12,853 nucleotides of DNA from an uncultured Collinsella sp. (GCA_900545835.1 URBB01000054.1:1-12853), one strand, 5' to 3'. Shown: positions 1-6,758, counted from the first letter of the stretch. Made by a program: numbers and translations. Notes: generated by a model not told the origin, from the letters alone.

Positions 1-704
1 GCAACGAGGAGGCGGTCGGGGCCGCCATTCGCGCGAGCGGCCTGCCGCGCGACGAGGTGTTCGTGACGACTAAGCTGTGGATGTCGGATGCGAGCTACGA
101 GGGGGCCAAGCGCGGCTTCGACGCATCGCTCAAGCGGTTGGGGCTCGACTACGTCGACCTCTACCTCATCCACCAGCCGTTCGGCGACGTATTCGGCGCG
201 TGGCGCACCATGGAGGAGCTCTACGAGCAGGGCGTTATCCGCGCCATAGGCACAGCTAACTTCTACCCCGATCACCTCGCAAACCTCATCTCGTTCAACC
301 GCATCGCCCCCGCCGTGAACCAAGTCGAGTGCAATGTGTTCTTCCAGCAGCGCGAGGCGCAGGAGTACATGGCCGGCAAGGAGGTGGCCATGGAGGGTTG
401 GGCGCCCTTTGCGGAGGGCAGAAACGACCTCTTCCGCAACGAGATCCTCGCTCGCATCGGCGAGGCGCACGGCAAGACGGTCGCCCAGGTCGTGTTGCGC
501 TGGCTGCTGCAGCGCGGTGTGGTCTGCATCCCTAAGAGCACGCACCGCGATCGCATGGAGCAGAACTTCGACGTCTTCGACTTCGCGCTGGGCGACGACG
601 AGATGGTCGCCATCGCCGCGCTCGACACCGGGCGCAGCGCGTTCTTCGACCACCACGACCCCGCCACCATCGAATGGATGTCCGGGCTCGTGCGCAACGT
701 GTAG
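1..704 (+). CDS. Aldo/keto reductase, 5'-truncated by window edge
   Basis: NAD(P)H-dependent reductase of the AKR superfamily, similar to the 2,5-diketo-D-gluconate reductase (DkgA) group that reduces small aldehydes and ketones in the cytosol. The frame is open from base 3 without a stop, so the true start lies outside the window; about 233 residues are visible. The catalytic Lys is expected in VTTKLW, and the catalytic His in YLIHQP. AKR signature 2 appears as GVIRAIGTANF, with Thr-Ala where Ser is usual, and signature 3 as IPKSTHRDRMEQNF, the cofactor 2'-phosphate-binding region. The catalytic Asp and Tyr must lie upstream. It is followed 43 bp downstream, in the same direction, by a YqhD-type dehydrogenase, suggesting one transcript for aldehyde reduction. 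The family is certain from motifs; the substrate is not. Confidence 0.93.
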   Translation, partial: NEEAVGAAIRASGLPRDEVFVTTKLWMSDASYEGAKRGFDASLKRLGLDYVDLYLIHQPFGDVFGAWRTMEELYEQGVIRAIGTANFYPDHLANLISFNRIAPAVNQVECNVFFQQREAQEYMAGKEVAMEGWAPFAEGRNDLFRNEILARIGEAHGKTVAQVVLRWLLQRGVVCIPKSTHRDRMEQNFDVFDFALGDDEMVAIAALDTGRSAFFDHHDPATIEWMSGLVRNV

Positions 705-747
705 ACGAGCGTCAGACCGCACTGATAACTTACTAGGAGGAATTGCC

Positions 748-1911
748 ATGAACTCATTCACGTACGACTACCCGGTCAGGAACTACTTCGGCGAGGGGGC
801 CATGGACCAGGCACTCGACGCCGAGATGGGTGCCATGGGCAAGACAGTGATGCTCGCCTACGGCGGAGGCTCGGTCAAACGAACCGGCGTCTACGGCCAC
901 GTGGTCGATAAACTCACGAGCGCGGGCAAGCGCGTGGTGGACTTCGGCGGCATCATGCCCAATCCGACCTACGAGAAGTGCCAGGAAGGCGCCGCGCTCG
1001 CACGCGAGGAGCAGGTCGACTTCATTCTCGCCGTCGGCGGCGGGTCGGTCTTCGACTGCTGCAAGGTGGTCTCCGCACAGGCGATGCTTGACGACGAAAT
1101 CGAGACGTTCGAGCACGCCGACGGCAAGATACCGAGCTCGTTCATCCCCATGGGCTGCATCGTGACGCTCTCCGGCACGGGCGCCGAGCAGAACAACGGC
1201 GCCGTCATCACCAACGAGGAGACGCACGTGAAGGGTGCCTATCTGGGGGCGATACCCATGTGGGCGGCGCTCGACCCGGCACTCACGCTCACCGTACCGC
1301 ACGCGCAGTTCATGAGCGGCGCGTTCGACACGCTCTCGCACTGCATGGAGAGCTATTTCGGAAGCCCGCGCGGACGCAACGTCACCGACGACATCAACCT
1401 CACCATCCAACGTAACGTCATCCGCAACATGCGGATCGTCGCGGACGACGACCAGAACCTCGATGCCAGAAGCGAGCTCGTATACGACTCCGCCATGGCC
1501 GAGAACGGCGTGCTCAAGATCGGCAAGTCAACGGACTTCCAGGCGCACATGATCCAGCACCAGTACGGCGCGTACACCCACACCAACCACGGAATGGGCC
1601 TCGCGGTCATCCACCCTGCGCTCTACCGCCACCTGGCCCCCGAGGCGCCCGCGCAGTTCGCCCGCTGGGCGCGCGAGGTGTGGGACGTCGACGCCAAGGG
1701 CAAAGACGACCTTACGATGGCGCTGGAGGGCATCGACCGCCTGCAGACGTTCATCGGCGAGATGGGGCTTCCCACGAGCTTCGCCGAGATGGACTCCGAC
1801 GCGTCCGACGAGACGCTGCACAAGGTTGCGGACACCTGCGTGCTCACCGGCGGTTGCGCCAAGAAACTGGAGCGCAGCGAGGTGTTCCAGATTCTGACCG
1901 AGTGCCTCTAG
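748..1911 (+). CDS. yqhD: YqhD-type Fe/Zn alcohol dehydrogenase (NADPH-dependent aldehyde reductase)
   Basis: Group III metal-dependent alcohol dehydrogenase that reduces aldehydes (butyraldehyde-, glyoxal- or methylglyoxal-type substrates in the family) with NADPH. The 387-residue length matches E. coli YqhD. The metal ligands fall at Asp194, His198, His267 and His281, the same positions as in YqhD. Cofactor-binding segments are YGGGSVKRTG (about 38-47) and AVGGGSVFD (about 95-103), and the GTGAEQNNGAVI segment (143-154) is the family's nicotinamide-site region. The start is set by AGGAGG at 735-740, 7 bp before ATG. The open frame continues upstream as a spurious extension inside the preceding gene. 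It probably shares a transcript with the upstream aldo/keto reductase, as the equivalent genes do in E. coli, and ends at the terminator beginning 42 bp after its stop. The symbol is by similarity; BDH/butanol dehydrogenase would be an equivalent name. Confidence 0.93.
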   Translation: MNSFTYDYPVRNYFGEGAMDQALDAEMGAMGKTVMLAYGGGSVKRTGVYGHVVDKLTSAGKRVVDFGGIMPNPTYEKCQEGAALAREEQVDFILAVGGGSVFDCCKVVSAQAMLDDEIETFEHADGKIPSSFIPMGCIVTLSGTGAEQNNGAVITNEETHVKGAYLGAIPMWAALDPALTLTVPHAQFMSGAFDTLSHCMESYFGSPRGRNVTDDINLTIQRNVIRNMRIVADDDQNLDARSELVYDSAMAENGVLKIGKSTDFQAHMIQHQYGAYTHTNHGMGLAVIHPALYRHLAPEAPAQFARWAREVWDVDAKGKDDLTMALEGIDRLQTFIGEMGLPTSFAEMDSDASDETLHKVADTCVLTGGCAKKLERSEVFQILTECL

Positions 1912-1952
1912 ATCGGCGGGGGTCCCGATCCGCCCGCGCTGAAGGAAACAGG

Positions 1953-1991
1953 AAGGCTCCTCGTTTTTCACGAGGAGCCTTCTGAGTTTTT
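1953..1991 (+). terminator. Intrinsic terminator after the YqhD-type gene
   Basis: A perfect 11-bp stem, AAGGCTCCTCG (1953-1963) with CGAGGAGCCTT (1971-1981), closes a 7-nt loop and is followed by TCTGAGTTTTT. It ends the aldehyde-reductase transcript. The T tract is interrupted, so termination may be partial. Confidence 0.85.
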
Positions 1992-2001
1992 GCCCGATTG
2001 T

Positions 2002-2080
2002 GAAACCATATGACTTGCAGGTGCGGCGGTTGCGAAACGCCCCCATCGGTCGCCATCGGAACCGTACGAAACCGTATGAA
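2002..2080. repeat. Repeated GAAACC(A/G)TATGA motif and tandem decamers
   Basis: GAAACCATATGA (2002-2013) recurs as GAAACCGTATGA (2068-2079). The second copy lies within two tandem decamers, ACCGTACGAA (2061-2070) and ACCGTATGAA (2071-2080). Just before them CCATCGG occurs twice at a 10-bp interval (2043-2049 and 2053-2059). The 10-bp period puts copies on one helical face, which is compatible with protein binding, but no function can be assigned. Confidence 0.5.
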
Positions 2081-2168
2081 AAACAAGAGCAAATGTTCTA
2101 TTACTACTCCCCCTCGATGACTAATCCAGTCCGAATGTTGTCGATGCGTCTCGCGTCGTACCGCCCGA

Positions 2169-2203
2169 GGCCTGATTCGTGCGCAATTTGGACGAATCAG
2201 GCC
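2169..2203. repeat. 12-bp perfect inverted repeat (hairpin)
   Basis: GGCCTGATTCGT (2169-2180) and ACGAATCAGGCC (2192-2203) are exact reverse complements around an 11-nt loop. Neither side has a T tract, so it does not look like an intrinsic terminator. It could be an operator, an RNA-processing hairpin or the residue of a small repeat element. Confidence 0.75.
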
Positions 2204-2341
2204 CTTGATTCGCGGTTTCGGGAATGACTCAATTGATTTGCAAAACCGCAGGTCGCTTCTTTAATCACTCCCTGGTTTCCGCCGGGGTTCGTAGCGGGCA
2301 GCGTGAAAAGGGGTGATTCAAAGGGTCGGAGAGATGCGTCT

Positions 2342-2409
2342 TTGCCAAGAAAATAAGGTTAGCTTTATCTTACTGCATGATTCGTGTGTTATGGTTAGAT
2401 GGCTCTAAC
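2342..2409 (+). promoter_or_regulatory. Promoter with two copies of a 17-bp operator-like motif
   Basis: A candidate promoter is TTGCCA (2342-2347), an 18-bp spacer and TATCTT (2366-2371). Two same-strand copies of GGTTAGNTNNNTCTNAC sit at 2357-2373 and 2393-2409, 36 bp apart. The first overlaps the spacer and -10. The second contains a perfect inverted repeat, GTTAGA-N4-TCTAAC (2394-2399 and 2404-2409). The first copy also partly resembles DtxR/IdeR boxes. The arrangement suggests a repressor controlling the methyltransferase genes. Which regulator family binds is not determined, and none is encoded nearby. Confidence 0.6.
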
Positions 2410-2427
2410 TTTTTGGGGGCGATAGCC

Positions 2428-3057
2428 ATGCACGAACGCAAGGACTTCTGGGACAAGAATGCCGGTCGGTACGACCGTTTCATGCGAAACGACCGGGCGG
2501 CGTATGAGAAGATGTATGAGCTGATCAGGCCGGTGGTGAAAGCAAAATCCGTGCTGGAGGTTGCCACCGGCACGGGGCTTATCGCAAAGAGCATCGTGAA
2601 TGCGGCGGCGCACATCGAGGCTACGGACGCTTCTGCAAAGATGATCCTTGAAGCAAAACGGGACAATCAATCCGCAAAGCTGCACTTTTCCGTACAAGAT
2701 ATGTTCCGCCTGCCCTATGCACAGAAGTCCTTCGAAGTGGTGATCGCGTCCAACGCGCTTCACATAGTGCCGCATCCGGAAAAGGCCCTGCAAGAAATCA
2801 GGCGGGTGCTGAAGGACGACGGCGTGCTCATCGCGCCAACCTTCACCCACGCGGACAACTCGGTTTCCGGTAAGGCAAAAGCCTTTTTCATGAGTATGGC
2901 GGGATTCCCCCTCCACAGCAGGTGGACGAGCGAGGAATACCTACGTTTCCTGCGTCAAAATGGCTGGTCGGTGCAGAAAAGCGCGGTGCTGAAGGCCTCG
3001 TTCCCGTTGACCTATGCGGAATGCACGAAATCGGAGGGGCCAGATGTCGTTCTTTGA
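2428..3057 (+). CDS. Class I SAM-dependent methyltransferase
   Basis: A 209-residue Methyltransf_11/25-type enzyme that transfers a methyl group from S-adenosylmethionine to an unknown small molecule. Motif I is VLEVATGTG (42-50), the acidic ribose-binding residue is in EATDAS (about 64-69), motif II covers FEVVIASNALHIVPHPEKAL and motif III RRVLKDDGVLIAP. I chose the ATG at 2428 because MHERKDFWDKNAGRYD is a typical family start and a G-rich stretch lies upstream; an in-frame ATG at 2377 would lie inside the operator region. Its 3' end overlaps the next reading frame by 14 bp, as in a translationally coupled operon. Base composition is visibly poorer in GC than both flanks, suggesting horizontal acquisition, perhaps from Firmicutes. 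The substrate cannot be read from the sequence. Confidence 0.88.
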   Translation: MHERKDFWDKNAGRYDRFMRNDRAAYEKMYELIRPVVKAKSVLEVATGTGLIAKSIVNAAAHIEATDASAKMILEAKRDNQSAKLHFSVQDMFRLPYAQKSFEVVIASNALHIVPHPEKALQEIRRVLKDDGVLIAPTFTHADNSVSGKAKAFFMSMAGFPLHSRWTSEEYLRFLRQNGWSVQKSAVLKASFPLTYAECTKSEGPDVVL

Positions 3058-3295
3058 AAACACCCGCAAGCCCGTGGGCCTCGGCGGAAAACTTATGGTT
3101 GCAATGATGAATCTGGGCCACGGCCCTGTGGCGCGGTGGGGACTTCGATTTCTACGACTTGCGCCAAACGCCAAGGTGCTGGATTGCGGCTGTGGCGGCG
3201 GGGCGGGCATTTTTGCATCCATCCTGCACATGACGTTAGGCATGACGGTCATAGCGGCTGTGCTGGCGGCAATTATGACAGTTTTTATTCACTGA
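3044..3295 (+). pseudogene. Truncated methyltransferase fused to a hydrophobic tail
   Basis: The first 56 residues begin MSFFENTRKPVGLGGKLMV and reach motif I, VLDCGCGGGAGI (45-56), as in class I SAM methyltransferases. The sequence then changes abruptly to about 27 residues (FASILHMTLGMTVIAAVL and on to a stop) that read like a single membrane segment. A complete family member would continue for well over 100 residues. The simplest reading is a deletion near base 3212 that joined the start of a methyltransferase to the end of a membrane-protein gene, perhaps a transporter once lying between the methyltransferases. The product lacks motifs II-IV and cannot be an active methyltransferase. The ATG at 3044 overlaps the previous stop; the next gene starts 11 bp downstream. 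Confidence 0.75.
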
Positions 3296-3306
3296 GGAAG
3301 AAACCT

Positions 3307-4137
3307 ATGAAATGTAAAATTGAGAAAAACACCGTGCAGGAGACACTGATCCTCCCACTGTATTCCCGAAAGCTGTGTACGGAGCTGTACCCGAACCTTT
3401 ACAGGGATGAAACAGCGGTTCGTCTGCTCGACCAGATCGACTACGACTTTTCAGAGGCAGAGAAAAACTCCCGCAGCCTGATGCAGCGTTTTGGTGCGCT
3501 GGAGGTGGCCACACGGCAGAGTGATCTTGCTTTCGAGGTGCGGGATTACCTGAAAGGCCACCCCAATGCAGCGGTGGTCAATCTGGGCTGTGGGCTGGAC
3601 AACACCGGCAGAACCTGCGACAACGGTAGATGCAAGATCTACAATCTGGACTTCCCGGATGTGATTGCCTTGCGGCAGCAGCTACTGCCCGCCGGGGATC
3701 GAGAACAAAATATCCCCTGCGACCTGAAAGACACCGCATGGTTTGGCAAAATTGATGCCTCCGGCGGGGCGATGTTCTTTGCCTCCGGGGTGTTCTATTA
3801 CTTTCTGACCCAGCAGGTCCGGGAACTGGTGCGGGGAATGGCGGACGCTTTTCCCGACGGTGTGCTGGTCTTTGATGCTGCCAATCGGACGGCAGTAAAG
3901 ATGATCGCAAAAACATGGCTTAAGACTGCAAAAATCAAGGATGTGGGGGCATATTTTGCGGTTTCGGATGCCGCCAAGGAAATCGGCACGTGGGACAGCC
4001 GTCTGCAGGTCACAAGTCGCGGCTATATGCTGTGTTACAACGATTTGAGAGACCCTTCCGTCAGCGGCTTTTTCCGGTTTCTCGCAAGGGTCGGTGACAA
4101 CGGGATGAAAATGCAAATCGTGAAAATAAGATTTTAA
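3307..4137 (+). CDS. LCM/TcmP-like SAM-dependent O-methyltransferase
   Basis: A 276-residue protein resembling the leucine carboxyl methyltransferase / tetracenomycin TcmP family of O-methyltransferases. SAM-binding motif I is AVVNLGCGLDNTG (89-101), the acidic residue of motif II is in IYNLDFPDVI (111-120), and the FASGVFYYF segment (158-166) matches the family's 'GVxxYL' region. The start at 3307 is supported by GAGGAAG at 3294-3300; the open frame upstream is spurious. It lies directly behind two other methyltransferase reading frames in the low-GC island and ends 13 bp before a strong terminator. Such methyltransferase sets are often found beside metal or small-molecule transport genes in Firmicutes (recalled association), but no transporter remains here. 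Substrate unknown. Confidence 0.82.
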   Translation: MKCKIEKNTVQETLILPLYSRKLCTELYPNLYRDETAVRLLDQIDYDFSEAEKNSRSLMQRFGALEVATRQSDLAFEVRDYLKGHPNAAVVNLGCGLDNTGRTCDNGRCKIYNLDFPDVIALRQQLLPAGDREQNIPCDLKDTAWFGKIDASGGAMFFASGVFYYFLTQQVRELVRGMADAFPDGVLVFDAANRTAVKMIAKTWLKTAKIKDVGAYFAVSDAAKEIGTWDSRLQVTSRGYMLCYNDLRDPSVSGFFRFLARVGDNGMKMQIVKIRF

Positions 4138-4150
4138 GAGACAAAAATGC

Positions 4151-4200
4151 AAAAGACGAGCGCTTCTTGCCGCTCAATTGGCAAGAAGCGCTCGTCTTTT
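4151..4200. terminator. Bidirectional terminator, 21-bp perfect stem
   Basis: A perfect 21-bp inverted repeat (4151-4171 with 4180-4200) surrounds the 8-nt loop GCTCAATT. The arms begin with AAAA and end with TTTT, so transcripts from either side gain a T tract after a GC-rich stem. It separates the + strand methyltransferase genes from the converging - strand sugar operon. Confidence 0.95.
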
Positions 4201-4232
4201 CTTAACGCGTTGTATGGCGGAGAGAGCGCAAG

Positions 4233-5117
4233 TTACGCGAGCGCCCTTCTTGCCAGCTCGGCCGCGCCGAGGATTCCTTGGTCGCCGCCGCAGCCCGGGG
4301 CGCAGATGTAGCTCTCCATATCCTTAAGCTCGGCGGTCTGGATGTAGCCACCCAGATATTCGAGGGTCTTCTTGCGGACGATGCCGTAGAGCTGCTCCTG
4401 GTGCATCACGCCGCCGCCGAGGACGATACGGCGAGGCGAGTACATGAGCACGAGGTTCGCGCACATCTGCCCCAGATAATCCCCCTCGAGCGCCCACACC
4501 TCATCGTTGTCCGCGAGCTCGGCCGCGGGCTTTCCCCAGCGCGCGGCAATGGCGGGGCCGGAGGCGAGGCCCTCGAGACAGCTCGCGTGGCTCGGGCAGA
4601 CGCAGCGTCCCTCCTCGGTGGGACGGGTCCTTACCAGCATGTGGCCGGCCTCGGGGTGCAGCATGCCGTGAAGGAGCCTGCCCGCGCACATGACGCCCGC
4701 GCCCACGCCGGTGCCGATGGTCACGTAGACGGCGTCCTCGAGCCCCTTGCAGCAGCCGAAGACCACTTCGCCGAGGCAGGCAACGTTCACGTCCGTGTCG
4801 TAGGCCACCGGAATCCCGAGGGCGTCGGCGAACGCGGCGCGAAGACCATGGCCTCGCCACGCGAGCTTGGGCGTCTGGAGGATGGAGCCGTAGCGCTCGT
4901 CGTTGGGGTCGACGCAGGTCGGGCCGAAGGCGCCGATGCCCAACGCGTCCACATCGCGGGCGGTGAACCACTCGATCATCTGCGGGACGGTCTCGGCGGG
5001 CGTAAGCGTCGGGGTCTCCATACGGTCGAGGACCTCGCCGTCGCCGGACACCACGGCACAGACCATCTTGGTCCCGCCGGCCTCGAGGGCGCCGAGCCTC
5101 ATTTGCTTTTCGCTCAT
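4233..5117 (-). CDS. ROK-family fructokinase
   Basis: A 294-residue ATP-dependent sugar kinase of the ROK family, closest in pattern to the fructokinases (ScrK/GmuE type) that make fructose 6-phosphate in the cytosol. The N-terminal phosphate-binding motif is LEAGGTK (11-17). The catalytic base is expected at Asp109 in YDTDVNVACLGE. The zinc site is formed by His159 in HPEAGHM and the CVCPSHASCLEG segment (172-183, with Cys174, His177 and Cys180 in the CPxHxxCLEG pattern typical of fructokinases). SGPAI follows at 186-190. The start is set by AAGGAGG just upstream of ATG. It is the last gene of the PTS operon, 79 bp behind the GH172 gene. It would phosphorylate the free hexose released inside the cell. 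Mannose or another hexose is a possible alternative substrate. Confidence 0.9.
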   Translation of the reverse strand: MSEKQMRLGALEAGGTKMVCAVVSGDGEVLDRMETPTLTPAETVPQMIEWFTARDVDALGIGAFGPTCVDPNDERYGSILQTPKLAWRGHGLRAAFADALGIPVAYDTDVNVACLGEVVFGCCKGLEDAVYVTIGTGVGAGVMCAGRLLHGMLHPEAGHMLVRTRPTEEGRCVCPSHASCLEGLASGPAIAARWGKPAAELADNDEVWALEGDYLGQMCANLVLMYSPRRIVLGGGVMHQEQLYGIVRKKTLEYLGGYIQTAELKDMESYICAPGCGGDQGILGAAELARRALA

Positions 5118-5135
5118 GTGATCCTCCTTACAAAG

Positions 5136-5168
5136 GGACGCCCGCAGTCATGGTCAACCGCGGGCGCC
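5136..5168 (-). other. GC-rich intercistronic hairpin between GH172 and ROK genes
   Basis: GCCCGC (5140-5145) pairs with GCGGGC (5160-5165), extended by one further pair, a mismatch and two more G-C pairs, around a 14-nt loop. No T tract follows on the - strand. It may be an mRNA-stability or processing element that sets the kinase level relative to upstream genes. Confidence 0.45.
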
Positions 5169-5196
5169 CATAACGTTGGCTTGTTTCGAGGCGTCC

Positions 5197-6321
5197 CTAC
5201 CTGGGCACGCGGTCCTGCCTTGCGGCAAACGGGGCGAGCACGGCGTGCGGCTCGCTTTGGTACCAGTAGGCGACGGTGGAGATGTCGTCCTCGCGTTCGT
5301 AGAGCTTGATGTCGTCGTTGCCGAGGTCCTGGAACGTCACGCGCAGGTCCTCCTTGAACGAGATCGGGTCGGGAAGGTGCCACCTGTAGAGGCCGTGCCT
5401 GGGCAGCGCGTCGTCGTTGGTCGCGAGCATCGGGTTCGGGTTCGGCTTGCCCGCGCTGAAGCGGTCGCGCGTGGCGTCGCGCGTCGAGCGGTACGGGTAG
5501 CCGGCGAACAGCGTGTTGAAGCACTGCGCCTCGGGCAGCGCGTGGGGCGGCCTGTCGAGGAAGGCCCAGGCACCGCCGAAGTAGTCCTCGGCTCCCGTCG
5601 AGGTGACCGTGGGGAACTCCTCGTCGCCGTCGAGGAAGAACTTCATCTCGCCCTCGCCCCACCAATAGCGCTCCAGGGCGCACAGGGCCATGTAGGTGCC
5701 GACGTAGTAGCCCTTACCGCGCACGCCGTCGAGCACGGTGTAGTCGACGCCCCTGCGGGTGCTGCGCTCGCGGTTAAAACGGGCGTGGAAGTACATGGCG
5801 TCGTCCGGCACGTCGGTGAGCGCGTAGTTGAACGTGTAGAAGATGTACTTAATGAACCCGGGGTGCTCGCTCGTAAGCGTGACCTTGGCGTGCTTCCTGA
5901 AAGGCATCTCGAAGTAGCAGTTCATGCCGCCCGTCGGGTTCACGCAGATGGGCATCGAGTTGACGATGGCGCGCTCACCGAAGCCGTTGCAGAAGAAGTC
6001 GCCGACAGGGCACTCGACCGAGGGGGTCTCCTCGTCGTCCCAGTAGAAGCGCAGCACGAGGTCGCGCATGACGAAGCTGCCAGCGGCGGTCTTGTCGGGG
6101 ACGGTCATCCAGATGTGGCGGATGATGCCGGGGCCCTCGATGTCCGCGAGCGTGATGGTCTCGCCGGACTCAAGGGGCACGCAGCACGAGCCCTTGCGGC
6201 CGACGCCGAGGTGGCTGGCCGACATGGCGGCGCGGCCCTTCTCGCCCGTGATGTTCTCGGGGGTGATGGCGCGGCTTTCCTCACCGCCGTGCATCCACAC
6301 GTCCTTAAGGAACTCTCTCAT
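5197..6321 (-). CDS. GH172 (DUF2961) glycoside hydrolase, cytoplasmic
   Basis: A 374-residue DUF2961 protein. Characterised GH172 members are a Bifidobacterium difructose dianhydride I synthase/hydrolase (alpha-D-fructofuranosidase type) and bacterial exo-D-arabinofuranosidases. Visible family features are ITLADIEGPGIIRHIWMTV (56-74), CPVGDFF (104-110), the WWGEGEMKFFLDGD block (220-233) and TSTGAEDYFGGAW (240-252). Acidic residues Glu223/Glu225 and Glu245, about 20 residues apart, are the likely catalytic pair, inferred from position. No signal peptide or membrane segment is present, so it acts inside the cell. AGAGGAGG precedes the ATG; it starts 12 bp after the PTS EIIA stop and is followed by the kinase. 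The context implies a PTS-imported substrate that may carry a phosphate. The exact linkage is unknown. Confidence 0.88.
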   Translation of the reverse strand: MREFLKDVWMHGGEESRAITPENITGEKGRAAMSASHLGVGRKGSCCVPLESGETITLADIEGPGIIRHIWMTVPDKTAAGSFVMRDLVLRFYWDDEETPSVECPVGDFFCNGFGERAIVNSMPICVNPTGGMNCYFEMPFRKHAKVTLTSEHPGFIKYIFYTFNYALTDVPDDAMYFHARFNRERSTRRGVDYTVLDGVRGKGYYVGTYMALCALERYWWGEGEMKFFLDGDEEFPTVTSTGAEDYFGGAWAFLDRPPHALPEAQCFNTLFAGYPYRSTRDATRDRFSAGKPNPNPMLATNDDALPRHGLYRWHLPDPISFKEDLRVTFQDLGNDDIKLYEREDDISTVAYWYQSEPHAVLAPFAARQDRVPR

Positions 6322-6333
6322 CGTCGACCTCCT

Positions 6334-6732
6334 CTATTCGTCGTCTTCGCACTCGGCGGAACTGGCACCGTTCACGTAGACGATCTGCTGGCGCGCCTCG
6401 TCGACGAGGGCGTCGAAGTCGAGTTTCTCGTCGGGGCGCGCGAGCGCGACCGTCATGGCGAGCGGGAGGTTGACACCCGCGATCACGTGGATCCGGTCGG
6501 AGGCGAAGCGGGAGAAGCACTGGTTCACGCTGCCGCCGAGCGCGTCGGTGAGGACGACGACCTCGTCAGTGCCCGAAAGCGCCGCCTCGACCGCCGCGTC
6601 GAGCCCCTCGCCGTTGTCGTTCACGTAGGCGCACACGGCGTTGATGGCGTCGCTCTTACCCGTAAGGAACTCGAGGGTGTCCTTGAAGCCCTGGGCGAGA
6701 AGGGAATGGCTCGCCACAACTATCTTTCTCAT
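6334..6732 (-). CDS. PTS mannose-family EIIA component
   Basis: A 132-residue cytoplasmic EIIA of the mannose/fructose/sorbose PTS family. It accepts a phosphate from HPr and passes it to EIIB. The phospho-His is His9 in VVASHSLLAQG; the conserved Asp is Asp63 in LTDALGGS; GVNLPLAM (about 86-93) is another family mark. It is a free-standing EIIA rather than an EIIAB fusion, and the tail is acidic (ECEDDE). The gene lies 26 bp behind EIID and 12 bp before the GH172 gene, so the phosphotransfer unit and the hydrolase are probably co-expressed. The Shine-Dalgarno site is weak (GGTGA). Confidence 0.93.
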   Translation of the reverse strand: MRKIVVASHSLLAQGFKDTLEFLTGKSDAINAVCAYVNDNGEGLDAAVEAALSGTDEVVVLTDALGGSVNQCFSRFASDRIHVIAGVNLPLAMTVALARPDEKLDFDALVDEARQQIVYVNGASSAECEDDE

Positions 6733-6758
6733 TGATTCACCAATCTCTTGGGTCGAAG

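Larger units (their letters stand above)
1992..2340. other. Gene-free intergenic stretch with short repeats
   Basis: No credible coding region is seen on either strand: the short open frames have no Shine-Dalgarno site and no recognisable motif. The stretch carries the repeated GAAACC(A/G)TATGA motif, a 12-bp hairpin (both listed separately) and TGATTCG-type words scattered at several places. I see no tRNA or known riboswitch signature. Confidence 0.6.

Noticed and set aside
334..747. Long N-terminal extension of the alcohol dehydrogenase frame
   Set aside because: It overlaps the aldo/keto reductase in another frame and reads as Arg/Ser-rich low-complexity text; the ATG at 748 has a good Shine-Dalgarno site and gives the exact YqhD length.
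1911..1930. GATCGG/CCGATC hairpin just after the YqhD-type stop
   Set aside because: Only 6 bp with an 8-nt loop and no T tract; the 11-bp hairpin downstream explains termination.
2270..2340. Possible tRNA or T-box-like segment with GGGGTTCGTAG and GATTCAAAGGG
   Set aside because: No acceptor or anticodon stem pairs could be formed and no T-box consensus is present.
2370..2916. Minus-strand open frames opposite the first methyltransferase
   Set aside because: They have no recognisable motifs and no Shine-Dalgarno site, and the + strand carries all methyltransferase motifs.
4278..5309. Plus-strand open frame opposite the ROK kinase
   Set aside because: Gly/Ala/Val-rich shadow of a high-GC gene; no motifs or start signals, and the - strand has clear kinase motifs.
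5176..6735. Plus-strand open frame of about 519 codons opposite GH172 and EIIA
   Set aside because: Antisense shadow caused by GC-rich codon bias; the protein is repetitive Val/Glu/Arg-rich with no family motif.
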